Positions 1 to 5,932 of a stretch of 9,714 bases of DNA are shown here, in pieces. This stretch comes from an uncultured Eubacterium sp. (lineage in GTDB: Bacteria; Bacillota; Clostridia; Lachnospirales; Lachnospiraceae), in assembly GCA_934316925.1 (NCBI GenBank), contig CAKREC010000060.1, forward strand, positions 1 through 9,714. Direction: 5' to 3'. Both the position numbers and the translations under genes were made by a program. Each line of letters begins with the position of its first letter. The first letter of the stretch is position 1. The notes under the pieces were generated by a model. It was not told where the DNA came from and searched no databases. It saw only the letters and a program-made list of their open reading frames with translations.

Positions 1-12
1 AGGCATTAACAT
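1..12 (-). CDS. rplP: 50S ribosomal protein L16, first four codons only
   Basis: On the minus strand the rpsC stop TAA shares its last A with an ATG, giving TAATG. The next codons read Met-Leu-Met-Pro, which is how L16 typically begins, and rplP follows rpsC in the standard S10 operon. The rest lies outside the window. L16 is a large-subunit protein near the A-site tRNA and the peptidyl transferase centre. The one-base overlap suggests translation coupled to rpsC. The call rests on four codons plus gene order. Confidence 0.75.
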
Positions 13-692
13 TATTTATCGCTCCCTTCCTTTGAACTAGCCTTAGCTGGTTTTCCACCTTTGGTTGGAAGTACTTCGCCATGATAGATCCATGTCTTAA
101 CACCGATCTTACCATATGTTGTGTTTGCTTCCGCAAATCCGTAATCAATGTCAGCACGAAGTGTCTGCAATGGAATATTTCCTTCGCTGTAGAACTCTGT
201 ACGAGCCATATCTGCACCGCCCAAACGGCCGGAGCAAGATGTCTTGATACCTTTTGCGCCAGCTTTCATAGCTCTGCCCATGCAGGATTTCATAGCACGA
301 CGGAAAGATACACGATTTTCCAACTGCTGTGCAATGTTCTCTGCTACTAACTGAGCATCACCATCTGGTCTTTTTACTTCTTTGATATCAACCAAAACCT
401 TCTTTGTAGAGTATGCAGCAAGCTCTTTTTTCAACTTCTCGATCTCTGCTCCACCTTTACCAATTACTACACCAGGTTTTGCTGTATATACGATTACTTT
501 AACGCGATCTGCAGTTCTTTCGATCTCAATTTTGGAAATTCCTGCATGATACAATTTTTTCTTTAAAAACTCACGGATCTTGTAGTCTTCTACCAATGCA
601 TCTGAGAAATCCTCAGCTTCTGCGAACCATCTGGATTCCCAATCTTTGATGACACCGACTCTTAAGCCATGTGGATTAACTTTTTGTCCCAT
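12..692 (-). CDS. rpsC: 30S ribosomal protein S3
   Basis: S3 (226 aa) sits in the head of the small subunit at the mRNA entry tunnel and takes part in mRNA helicase activity. The start [13 protein letters not shown] is typical of the family. The N-terminal KH-type RNA-binding domain shows its GxxG loop as GKGG at residues 78-81. The C-terminal S3 domain follows ([12 protein letters not shown], then the [15 protein letters not shown] stretch). The lysine- and serine-rich tail (about 212-226) is usual and probably disordered. The ATG is preceded by AAAGGAG, 15 nt after the rplV stop. The gene ends in TAA, overlapping the rplP start by one base. Confidence 0.98.
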   Translation of the reverse strand: MGQKVNPHGLRVGVIKDWESRWFAEAEDFSDALVEDYKIREFLKKKLYHAGISKIEIERTADRVKVIVYTAKPGVVIGKGGAEIEKLKKELAAYSTKKVLVDIKEVKRPDGDAQLVAENIAQQLENRVSFRRAMKSCMGRAMKAGAKGIKTSCSGRLGGADMARTEFYSEGNIPLQTLRADIDYGFAEANTTYGKIGVKTWIYHGEVLPTKGGKPAKASSKEGSDK

Positions 693-707
693 CTTAATCT
701 CCTTTCA

Positions 708-1094
708 CTATCTTTCATTCAAGATGATGGTAATATGGCACATTCTCTTCTCGATGCGGTAAGCCATACCCCTTGCTCTTGGTCTGATTCTCTTCATTGT
801 AGTTGCTTTGTTTGCAAAGCACTCATCAACATAAAGATTTTCTGGGTTCATTCCGTTATTGTTTTCTGCATTTGCAATAGCGGAGTTCAACAACTTCTTA
901 ATTACAGAAGATGCATATCTTGGATTATATTCCAAAATACCAAGTGCTGTCTGTACATCTTTGCCACGGATTGCATCCAATACGAATCCTGCTTTCTGTG
1001 CAGAGATTCTAGCGTGTGACAACTTAGCAGATGGTCTCGTATCTTTGTTCTGGTTTCTTTCCTTCTTAATCTGTGATCTATGTCCTTTAGCCAC
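708..1094 (-). CDS. rplV: 50S ribosomal protein L22
   Basis: L22 (128 aa) binds 23S rRNA, and its long beta-hairpin lines the peptide exit tunnel. It is longer than the E. coli and B. subtilis proteins (about 110 aa) because of a basic N-terminal extension (residues 1-20), which I associate with clostridial L22. The globular core covers about 21-95 (SAKLSHARIS, then AIANAENN). The hairpin is near 100-120, with RPRARGMAYRIEKR. The usual Gly-Arg-Ala at the loop tip reads Gly-Met-Ala here (Met110). The start codon is GTG, 9 nt after a perfect AAAGGAGG at 1104-1111. The stop is TAG, 15 nt before rpsC. Confidence 0.97.
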   Translation of the reverse strand: MAKGHRSQIKKERNQNKDTRPSAKLSHARISAQKAGFVLDAIRGKDVQTALGILEYNPRYASSVIKKLLNSAIANAENNNGMNPENLYVDECFANKATTMKRIRPRARGMAYRIEKRMCHITIILNER

Positions 1095-1139
1095 TTTAAG
1101 AAACCTCCTTTCAAACTATTAAACAATTGGATTCTATAA

Positions 1140-1412
1140 TTATCTCTTCTTCTCGTCCTTACCATGGCCTCTGTAAGTTCTTGTTGCAACGAACTCACCA
1201 AGTTTGTGGCCAACCATGTCTTCTGTTACATATACAGGCACATGTTTTCTTCCGTCGTGAACAGCGATTGTGTGTCCAACGAAGCTTGGGAAGATTGTGG
1301 AACGACGTGACCAAGTTTTAATAACTGATTTATCTCCCGATTCGTTCATAGCATCGATCTTTTTCAAAAGATGCTGGTCAGCGAATGGTCCTTTTTTTAA
1401 TGAACGTGACAC
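1140..1412 (-). CDS. rpsS: 30S ribosomal protein S19
   Basis: S19 (90 aa, normal length) sits in the 30S head, pairs with S13 and contacts the A-site finger bridge. Family landmarks are the start [10 protein letters not shown], then [20 protein letters not shown] (about 35-54) and [15 protein letters not shown] (about 69-83). The start codon is GTG. Its Shine-Dalgarno AAAGGAGG (1421-1428) overlaps the rplB stop TAA, so initiation is probably linked to rplB termination. The 45-nt spacer to rplV holds only the rplV ribosome-binding site as far as I can see. Confidence 0.97.
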   Translation of the reverse strand: MSRSLKKGPFADQHLLKKIDAMNESGDKSVIKTWSRRSTIFPSFVGHTIAVHDGRKHVPVYVTEDMVGHKLGEFVATRTYRGHGKDEKKR

Positions 1413-1426
1413 TACGTTTACCTCCT

Positions 1427-2272
1427 TTATTTAGCTAATGCTTTACCATCTCTTCTACGGATGATCATCTTGTTAGACTGTTTATGTTTCTTTCTAGTCT
1501 TATAACCAAGAGCAGGTTTACCCCAAGGTGTGCATGGTCCTGGACGACCAACTGGAGCCTTACCTTCACCACCACCGTGTGGATGGTCATTAGGGTTCAT
1601 AACAGAACCGCGTACTGTTGGGCGGATACCCATGTGACGTTTACGTCCTGCTTTACCGATATTAACCAAGTTGTGTTCGGAGTTTCCTACCTGACCGATT
1701 GTAGCACGGCATACAACAGGTACCATTCTCATTTCGCCGGATGGCATACGAATGATTGCATATTTGCCTTCTTTTGCCATCAACTGAGCGCTAACACCAG
1801 CTGCACGAACTAACTGTCCGCCGTGACCAGGATACATCTCAATGTTGTGGATCTGAGTACCAACTGGCATGTCTTTCAACTCTAAGCAGTTACCAACTTT
1901 GATCTCTGCTTCAGGTCCGTTCATGATCTCCTGACCAACTTTAAGTCCTACAGGAGCAAGGATATATCTCTTCTCACCATCTGCATAGCTTAACAATGCG
2001 ATGTTTGCTGTTCTGTTTGGATCATACTCGATCGATTTAACGATTGCTGGAATACCATCCTTATTTCTTTTAAAGTCAATAATTCTATATTTTCTTCTAG
2101 AGCCGCCGCCGCGATGTCTAACAGTGATCTTACCCTGTGCGTTACGTCCAGCGTTTTTCTTCAAAGATGTTGTCAAAGATTTCTCTGGAGTAGATGTTGT
2201 AATCTCCGCAAAATCATAACCACTCATCTGTCTTCTAGAAGGGGTATATGGGTTATATGTTTTAATTCCCAT
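1427..2272 (-). CDS. rplB: 50S ribosomal protein L2
   Basis: L2 (281 aa, near the usual 275) is a primary 23S rRNA binder needed for subunit association and peptidyl transferase activity. An N-terminal OB-fold region (about 40-125) contains the basic [13 protein letters not shown] segment. An SH3-like domain and the glycine-rich C-terminal region follow. The diagnostic DHPHGGGEG motif at about 229-237 carries the conserved histidine near the catalytic centre, and a basic tail ([11 protein letters not shown]) follows. The ATG lies 20 nt after the rplW stop, with AAAGGAG upstream. Confidence 0.98.
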   Translation of the reverse strand: MGIKTYNPYTPSRRQMSGYDFAEITTSTPEKSLTTSLKKNAGRNAQGKITVRHRGGGSRRKYRIIDFKRNKDGIPAIVKSIEYDPNRTANIALLSYADGEKRYILAPVGLKVGQEIMNGPEAEIKVGNCLELKDMPVGTQIHNIEMYPGHGGQLVRAAGVSAQLMAKEGKYAIIRMPSGEMRMVPVVCRATIGQVGNSEHNLVNIGKAGRKRHMGIRPTVRGSVMNPNDHPHGGGEGKAPVGRPGPCTPWGKPALGYKTRKKHKQSNKMIIRRRDGKALAK

Positions 2273-2292
2273 GAGTTACACTCCTTTCAATC

Positions 2293-2592
2293 TTATAATC
2301 CTTCGAAAATTTCGATATCTGCACTGTCCTCAGTTAACTGAACGATTGCTTTTTTCTTTTTAGCAGTCTTTCCTACTGTCATTCCTCTTCTACGGCTTTT
2401 TCCGTCAAGATTCATAGTGTTAACTTTGGCAACTTTTGTTCCTGGGAACATTTTTTCTACTGCCTCTTTTACCTGAGACTTTGTAGCGTCTGTGTGCACA
2501 TAGAATGTATATTTTTTATCTTCCATACCAGCCATAGATTTCTCTGTGATAACTGGTTTGTCAATAATGTCATAATATTTCAAATCTGCCAT
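2293..2592 (-). CDS. rplW: 50S ribosomal protein L23
   Basis: L23 (99 aa) sits at the exit of the peptide tunnel and is the docking site for signal recognition particle and trigger factor. The N-terminal [14 protein letters not shown] segment and the [18 protein letters not shown] loop (about 54-71) are family landmarks, followed by the lysine-rich stretch before the last strand. Its ATG shares one base with the rplD stop (TAATG). A strong GAGGAGG (2603-2609) lies inside the end of rplD, which implies coupled translation. Confidence 0.97.
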   Translation of the reverse strand: MADLKYYDIIDKPVITEKSMAGMEDKKYTFYVHTDATKSQVKEAVEKMFPGTKVAKVNTMNLDGKSRRRGMTVGKTAKKKKAIVQLTEDSADIEIFEGL

Positions 2593-3212
2593 TATGCGTA
2601 CACCTCCTCGATTGCTTTTACAGCGCTCTTGGTAACTACTACAGTGTCATATTTCAAAATGTCATATACACTGATCGCATTGCTGTAAACAGCTCTTGCA
2701 TCCTGCAGGTTCTTTACAGAAAGAACAGCGTTTGCTGCATCACCGTCAACAACTACCAATGCTTTGTTTGCTTTCAAGTTATCTAAAACTTCTTTCATCT
2801 TCTTTGTTTTTGGTGCTTCAAAATCCAAAGAATCTACAACGATCAATTTGTTCTCGTTTACTTTTGAAGATAAAACGGATTTCATCGCTGCTGCTTTTTC
2901 TTTCTTGTTCATCTTGAAAGAATAATCTCTTGGTACTGGTGCGAATACAACACCACCGCCAGTCCACTGTGGAGCACGGATCGAACCCTGTCTAGCATGA
3001 CCAGTTCCTTTCTGTCTCCAAGGTTTTCTACCACCGCCACGAACTTCAGAACGTGTCTTAGCTTTCTGTGTTCCCTGACGTTTATTAGCAAGCTGTAATA
3101 CAACAGCCATATGAACTAAATGCTCGTTCACTGGAGCTGCAAAGACGGAATCGTTTAAGTCGATCTTTTCCACTTCTTTGCCTTCCATATTATAAACAGA
3201 TACACTTGCCAT
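2592..3212 (-). CDS. rplD: 50S ribosomal protein L4
   Basis: L4 (206 aa) has a globular domain on the subunit surface and a long basic loop (about 44-95, with [19 protein letters not shown]) that reaches the exit-tunnel constriction beside L22. All regions are intact. In E. coli L4 also represses the S10 operon by binding its mRNA leader. Whether this L4 does so is unknown, but the long structured leader before rpsJ makes it the first candidate ligand. The start has AAAGGAGGA upstream and lies 25 nt after the rplC stop. The stop overlaps the rplW start. Confidence 0.98.
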   Translation of the reverse strand: MASVSVYNMEGKEVEKIDLNDSVFAAPVNEHLVHMAVVLQLANKRQGTQKAKTRSEVRGGGRKPWRQKGTGHARQGSIRAPQWTGGGVVFAPVPRDYSFKMNKKEKAAAMKSVLSSKVNENKLIVVDSLDFEAPKTKKMKEVLDNLKANKALVVVDGDAANAVLSVKNLQDARAVYSNAISVYDILKYDTVVVTKSAVKAIEEVYA

Positions 3213-3237
3213 CTGTGTCTTCCTCCTTTCCGAAAAG

Positions 3238-3867
3238 TTAAGCCTTAACGGATTCTTTAATGATTACAGTTGATTTCTTAGGTCCTGGTACAGCACCCTT
3301 TACCAACAAAAGGTTGTTCTCTGCGTCAACGCGTACAATTTCAAGGTTCTGGATTGTAACCTGTACTGCACCCATCTGACCAGGCATTTTCTTACCTTTG
3401 AAAACTTTACTAGGATCAGATGCACTACCATTGGAACCTGCATGTCTATGGAATTTGGAGCCGTGACCCATTGGTCCGCGAGACTGTCCATGACGTTTGA
3501 TCGCGCCCTGGAAACCTTTACCTTTTGTCTTAGCGGTAACATCAATCTTGTCACCAGCTTCAAAGATGTCTGCTTTAATTTCCTGTCCCAACTCGTACTC
3601 AGCAGCGTTGTCAAACTTGAATTCTGTAAGGAATCTCTTGTTCTCTACTCCTGCCTTTGCCAAGTGTCCTTTTTCTGGTTTGTTCAATAATTTCTCACGA
3701 ACATCACCATAGGCTACCTGTACTGCCTCATATCCGTCGTTCTCAACTGTCTTAACCTGAGAAACATATACCGGACCAGCCTGAAGCACGGTAACTGGTG
3801 TCAAAACACCGTCTTCGTTGAAAATCTGAGTCATTCCAACTTTTGTAGCTACGATAGCTTTCTTCAT
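3238..3867 (-). CDS. rplC: 50S ribosomal protein L3
   Basis: L3 (209 aa, normal bacterial length) is an early assembly protein whose extended loop reaches the peptidyl transferase centre. The N-terminus [16 protein letters not shown] is characteristic. The [14 protein letters not shown] segment (about 114-127) leads to the central extension, where [20 protein letters not shown] (about 142-161) forms the tip. The position methylated in E. coli L3 (a Gln in this tip) is not obviously a Gln here. The ATG is 9 nt after AGGAGG (3877-3882), and an unusually long 113-nt gap separates the gene from rpsJ. Confidence 0.98.
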   Translation of the reverse strand: MKKAIVATKVGMTQIFNEDGVLTPVTVLQAGPVYVSQVKTVENDGYEAVQVAYGDVREKLLNKPEKGHLAKAGVENKRFLTEFKFDNAAEYELGQEIKADIFEAGDKIDVTAKTKGKGFQGAIKRHGQSRGPMGHGSKFHRHAGSNGSASDPSKVFKGKKMPGQMGAVQVTIQNLEIVRVDAENNLLLVKGAVPGPKKSTVIIKESVKA

Positions 3868-3896
3868 TTCTTTCTTCCTCCTAAATTTCTACAGCG

Positions 3897-3966
3897 GATT
3901 GTCTTTGTGACAATCATCCTAGATGGTTACTGCCTTGTCCTGAACCGTAGACATTCATCATAACCA
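3897..3966 (-). promoter_or_regulatory. Structured rpsJ-rplC intergenic RNA
   Basis: The 113-nt rpsJ-rplC gap is the longest inside the operon; the other gaps are 45 nt or less. On the minus strand GATTGTC (3915-3909) pairs perfectly with GACAATC (3903-3897) around a 5-nt loop, ending 14 nt before the AGGAGG of rplC. Upstream, TGGTTA (3966-3961) can pair with TAACCA (3929-3924). No U-run follows the hairpin, so it is not an intrinsic terminator. A processing site, an RNA stabiliser or a binding site for an autoregulating protein are all possible. The pairing is seen directly; the role is inferred. Confidence 0.4.
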
Positions 3967-3980
3967 ATACATCAAGAAAA

Positions 3981-4301
3981 TTATTTCATCTTGATATCAA
4001 TTGCAACTCCAGCAGGCAATTCTACGCGAGAAAGTGCATCTACTGTTTTCTGAGATGGTGTCAATACATCGATCAGTCTTTTGTGAGTTCTCTGCTCGAA
4101 CTGCTCACGGGAGTCTTTGTATTTGTGTACCGCTCTCAAGATGGTAACAACTTCTTTCTTAGTAGGTAATGGCACAGGTCCACTCACCTTTGCTCCTGTT
4201 TTCTTTACAGTTTCGATTAACTTTGCTGCAGCGAAATCGATCAACTGATGATCATACGCCTTCAGAATGATTCTCATTGTCTGAGATTTTTGACTTGCCA
4301 T
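3981..4301 (-). CDS. rpsJ: 30S ribosomal protein S10
   Basis: S10 (106 aa, E. coli 103) is a 30S head protein. In E. coli it is also NusE, which joins NusB in transcription antitermination. Landmarks are [14 protein letters not shown] (9-22), [14 protein letters not shown] (38-51), the [11 protein letters not shown] loop (68-78) and the [10 protein letters not shown] end. I chose the ATG at 4301 because the family begins close to this point and AAAGGAGG lies 11 nt upstream. An in-frame GTG at 4361 would add 20 residues but has no comparable ribosome-binding site. It is the first gene of the operon, behind a long leader. Confidence 0.98.
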   Translation of the reverse strand: MASQKSQTMRIILKAYDHQLIDFAAAKLIETVKKTGAKVSGPVPLPTKKEVVTILRAVHKYKDSREQFEQRTHKRLIDVLTPSQKTVDALSRVELPAGVAIDIKMK

Positions 4302-4312
4302 AAAAATAGCCG

Positions 4313-4320
4313 CCTCCTTT
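4313..4320 (-). promoter_or_regulatory. Shine-Dalgarno site of rpsJ
   Basis: A perfect AAAGGAGG lies 11 nt before the rpsJ ATG and fixes the start at 4301 rather than the in-frame GTG at 4361. Just upstream, GTACGA (4326-4321) could pair with TCGTAC (4371-4366). The GGAGG core is also complementary to CCTCC at 4436-4432 in the leader. Confidence 0.85.
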
Positions 4321-4380
4321 TCGTACTCTTTAATAATGTAGTAATCCGCATCCGGGATCACCAGGGTACGACAAGTGGTG

Positions 4381-4491
4381 ACTGTACACTCATCCGTGTG
4401 TGTCCTATCGGTTCATTTTAAATACCCCTTGGGAGGGGTCTGGACTCACACGTTTATCTGCTCAAAGGCAGAAAATATGTTACTGTACAGT
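4381..4491 (-). ncRNA. Three-way-junction RNA domain in the rpsJ leader
   Basis: Outer helix P1 pairs ACTGTACA (4491-4484) with TGTACAGT (4388-4381). Inside it, P2 is TCTGC/GCAGA (4472-4468 with 4461-4457) with a 6-nt loop. P3 is an 11-position helix in which CGTGTGAGTCC (4452-4442) pairs with GGACACACACG (4405-4395), interrupted by one A-A mismatch. P3 is capped, across an asymmetric internal loop, by an ACCCCT/AGGGGT hairpin within 4424-4439. P1 can be extended by two pairs beyond a C-C mismatch. Three nested helices of this quality are unlikely by chance in noncoding DNA. The ligand is unknown; L4 or another operon protein is the obvious guess. Confidence 0.55.
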
Positions 4492-4529
4492 GACTTGCCG
4501 TCAGGTTTCTCGGTTGAAATTGCTGATCT

Positions 4530-4592
4530 TCAACCTCTTGACATTCGCTCCACGGAAAAACCCACCAGATTGGTGGCAACCTCACGCTTCAT
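4530..4592 (-). CDS. Possible 20-codon leader ORF in the S10 operon leader
   Basis: An ATG at 4592 opens 20 codons (MKREVATNLVGFSVERMSRG) ending in TGA. A second in-frame ATG at 4601 would add three codons. No Shine-Dalgarno sequence precedes either ATG, and the first lies only about 8-10 nt from the predicted transcription start, so translation is doubtful. The ORF spans both arms of the terminator-like hairpin and ends at the left arm of the next hairpin. That layout would suit an attenuator peptide, but chance is the simpler explanation. Confidence 0.2.
   Translation of the reverse strand: MKREVATNLVGFSVERMSRG
4556..4576 (-). terminator. Terminator-like hairpin early in the rpsJ leader
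   Basis: CCACCA (4576-4571), an ATC loop, and TGGTGG (4567-4562) form a 6-bp GC-rich stem followed by G and five T residues (4560-4556). It lies about 35-50 nt after the predicted start of transcription. The stem is short and the T-run is broken by CCG, so it may be a pause or weak attenuator rather than a full terminator. GAGGTTG precedes the stem and recurs at 4537-4531. Both copies can pair with the same CAACC (4516-4512), which offers a switch. Confidence 0.35.
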
Positions 4593-4616
4593 AGCTATCA
4601 TGTCACAGCAAGGACT

Positions 4617-4645
4617 AGTTTAGCACAGTTTTTAGGGTATTTCAA
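4617..4645 (-). promoter_or_regulatory. S10 operon promoter with extended -10
   Basis: On the minus strand TTGAAA (4645-4640, 5 of 6 match to the -35 consensus) is followed by a 17-bp spacer and TAAACT (4622-4617, 4 of 6). A TG one base upstream of the hexamer makes an extended -10. Upstream DNA (about 4648-4680) is rich in A-tracts, like an UP element, as expected for a strong housekeeping sigma promoter. The predicted start is near 4609-4611. It sits between the upstream terminator and the leader, exactly where the operon needs one. Confidence 0.8.
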
Positions 4646-4740
4646 GGGCTTTTTTCGAAATTTACAGAAATATTTTTTCGATCTTGTCGATTTTTGATTT
4701 AATATGTAGAATTTGTTTTGATTTCCTATTTATATAGAAG

Positions 4741-4776
4741 AAAAATTCCAGCTGTCCGCAATAAGCAACTGGAATT
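4741..4776 (-). terminator. Intrinsic terminator after the methyltransferase gene
   Basis: On the minus strand AATTCCAGTTG and CAGCTGGAATT form an 11-bp stem with one G-T wobble and an 11-nt loop. A run of five T residues follows (two are part of the stem end). It begins 28 nt after the methyltransferase stop and lies upstream of the rpsJ promoter, so it separates the purine/methyltransferase run from the S10 operon. Confidence 0.85.
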
Positions 4777-4804
4777 CCTTCATTTATAAACGTTTATAAG
4801 TATT

Positions 4805-5668
4805 TCACTTACACCAACGGCCACTTGCTCCGCACGGAAGCACCAGATTTCCAGAGCCTCGTACCGGCAATCCGATCTCATCGGCTTCTACACGACCGCC
4901 AAACCGCTTCACAATTTCGAGATTCATCATATAGGACAGTACTGCCGGCTGCAATCCTGTCGTATAGGAATTGATCAAAAAGAATAACGGATCATCCGAA
5001 AGCACTTTTGTACAAAGTTTTACCAGAGGGTGGATCTTCTCCTCAATCTTCCAGATCTCTCCTTTTGGTCCTCTTCCATAGGACGGAGGATCCATGATAA
5101 TACCGTCATAGTGGTTTCCTCTGCGGATCTCCCGTTCAACGAATTTGACGCAATCGTCCACCAGATAACGGATCGGCGCATCACCAAGTCCTGACACAGC
5201 AGCATTTTCCTTTGCCCATGTCACCATACCTTTCGATGCATCAACGTGCGTCACAGCAGCCCCCGCTTTTGCACAGGCAACCGTAGCACCTCCGGTATAA
5301 GCAAACAGATTCAGTACTTTGATCGGACGGCCGGCTTTTTTGATCAGACCTCCGGCCCAATCCCAATTCACTGCCTGCTCCGGAAATAATCCCGTGTGCT
5401 TGAAGCTAAATGGTTTGAGGCGGAATGTGAGTTCTTTGTAGGAAATGTCCCACTGTTCCGGCAGATCAAAGAACTCCCACTGACCACCGCCTTTATTGCT
5501 TCGGTGATAATGTCCGTTCTTTCTCTTCCATTCCGGAGCCTGATGTGGAGTATCCCAGATCACCTGAGGATCCGGGCGCACCAGAATATAGTCGCCCCAC
5601 CGCTCCAGCTTTTCTCCACTGGAAGTATCTAAAACCTCATAATCTTTCCATCCATCTGCAACCCACAT
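4805..5668 (-). CDS. Class I SAM-dependent methyltransferase, RlmI/RlmK-like
   Basis: A 287-aa protein with a Rossmann-type SAM-binding fold. Motif I is VLNLFAYTGG (118-127), the acidic residue after strand 2 is in HVDAS (141-145), and motif IV is DGIIMDPPSYGRGP (188-201). The layout, including the KHTGLFPEQAVNW segment (90-102) before motif I, resembles the COG1092 group of 23S rRNA methyltransferases. It lacks the N-terminal PUA domain of E. coli RlmI (about 396 aa). Where RlmI-type enzymes have a cysteine motif after motif IV, this one reads LINSYTTG, so a cytosine-C5 mechanism is not supported. The substrate cannot be named. The ATG lies 5 nt after GGAGG, 29 nt after the small upstream gene, and a terminator follows. 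Confidence 0.85.
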   Translation of the reverse strand: MWVADGWKDYEVLDTSSGEKLERWGDYILVRPDPQVIWDTPHQAPEWKRKNGHYHRSNKGGGQWEFFDLPEQWDISYKELTFRLKPFSFKHTGLFPEQAVNWDWAGGLIKKAGRPIKVLNLFAYTGGATVACAKAGAAVTHVDASKGMVTWAKENAAVSGLGDAPIRYLVDDCVKFVEREIRRGNHYDGIIMDPPSYGRGPKGEIWKIEEKIHPLVKLCTKVLSDDPLFFLINSYTTGLQPAVLSYMMNLEIVKRFGGRVEADEIGLPVRGSGNLVLPCGASGRWCK

Positions 5669-5697
5669 AACTTCCTCCGTCTATAAACTCTTTTCGC

Positions 5698-5916
5698 TTA
5701 TAATTTCTTTTTATATTGATTATCTTTTTTGAAGTAGCCTTTGACATCTTTCACCATGCGGTTCAATTCCCGGTCCATGCCGGAAAGAACATTTCTGGCT
5801 TTTTTGTCAATTTCATTTTCTTTGATAAATTCTCCAGTTTTATCTGCAGCACCGTTTACTGCGTCTACTGCTTTTCCAAACCCCTTCATCATTTTGTCTT
5901 TGTCAAGCAATGCCAT
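5698..5916 (-). CDS. Small lysine-rich protein of unknown function (72 aa)
   Basis: I do not recognise this protein. It starts at an ATG 7 nt after a perfect AAGGAGG (5924-5930), only 16 nt after the purB stop, and ends 29 nt before the methyltransferase, so it is very probably translated from the same mRNA. The sequence is strongly charged (lysine, aspartate, glutamate) with spaced hydrophobic residues, such as MMKGFGKAVDAVNG and ELNRMVKDVKGYF. This suggests two or three amphipathic helices. No signal peptide, membrane segment, cysteine or metal-binding motif is visible, and the C-terminus is very basic (YKKKL). A small cytosolic helical or nucleic-acid-binding protein is possible, but no function should be assigned. 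Confidence 0.8.
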   Translation of the reverse strand: MALLDKDKMMKGFGKAVDAVNGAADKTGEFIKENEIDKKARNVLSGMDRELNRMVKDVKGYFKKDNQYKKKL

Positions 5917-5932
5917 AAAGCAACCTCCTTTT

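Larger units (their letters stand above)
4302..4610 (-). promoter_or_regulatory. Long structured mRNA leader of the S10 operon
   Basis: About 300 nt separate the predicted transcription start (about 4609-4611) from the rpsJ ATG, and no convincing gene lies in this stretch. It contains several stable pairings. In order they are: a terminator-like hairpin (4556-4576); a GGTTGAA/TTCAACC hairpin (4512-4535); a three-way junction (4381-4491); and short helices CACCA/TGGTG (4376-4380 with 4359-4363) and TCGTAC/GTACGA next to the rpsJ ribosome-binding site. Long structured leaders before ribosomal protein operons usually mediate feedback by an encoded protein; in E. coli L4 does this for the S10 operon. 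I do not recognise this fold as that element. The pairings are read from sequence; the regulatory role is inferred. Confidence 0.65.

Noticed and set aside
902..1213. 103-codon minus-strand frame across rplV and rpsS
   Set aside because: It is a shadow of two certain ribosomal protein genes in another frame, with no family resemblance.
3915..3962. Short ATG ORF of about 15 codons in the rpsJ-rplC gap on the minus strand
   Set aside because: No Shine-Dalgarno precedes it, and the sequence is better explained as part of the structured spacer.
4302..4361. In-frame GTG at 4361 extending S10 by 20 residues
   Set aside because: The extension would read through the rpsJ Shine-Dalgarno, has no strong ribosome-binding site of its own, and is not part of known S10 proteins. 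The ATG at 4301 fits the family start and has AAAGGAGG at good spacing.
4375..4623. 82-codon plus-strand reading frame antisense to the rpsJ leader
   Set aside because: It lies entirely opposite the structured leader and promoter, and I see no supporting ribosome-binding site or recognisable domain. It is most simply a by-product of the leader sequence.
4673..4700. TCGA-TCTTG-TCGA near a T-run as a plus-strand terminator
   Set aside because: The stem is only 3-4 bp, and no plus-strand gene ends there. The A/T-tracts are better read as upstream promoter DNA for the S10 operon.
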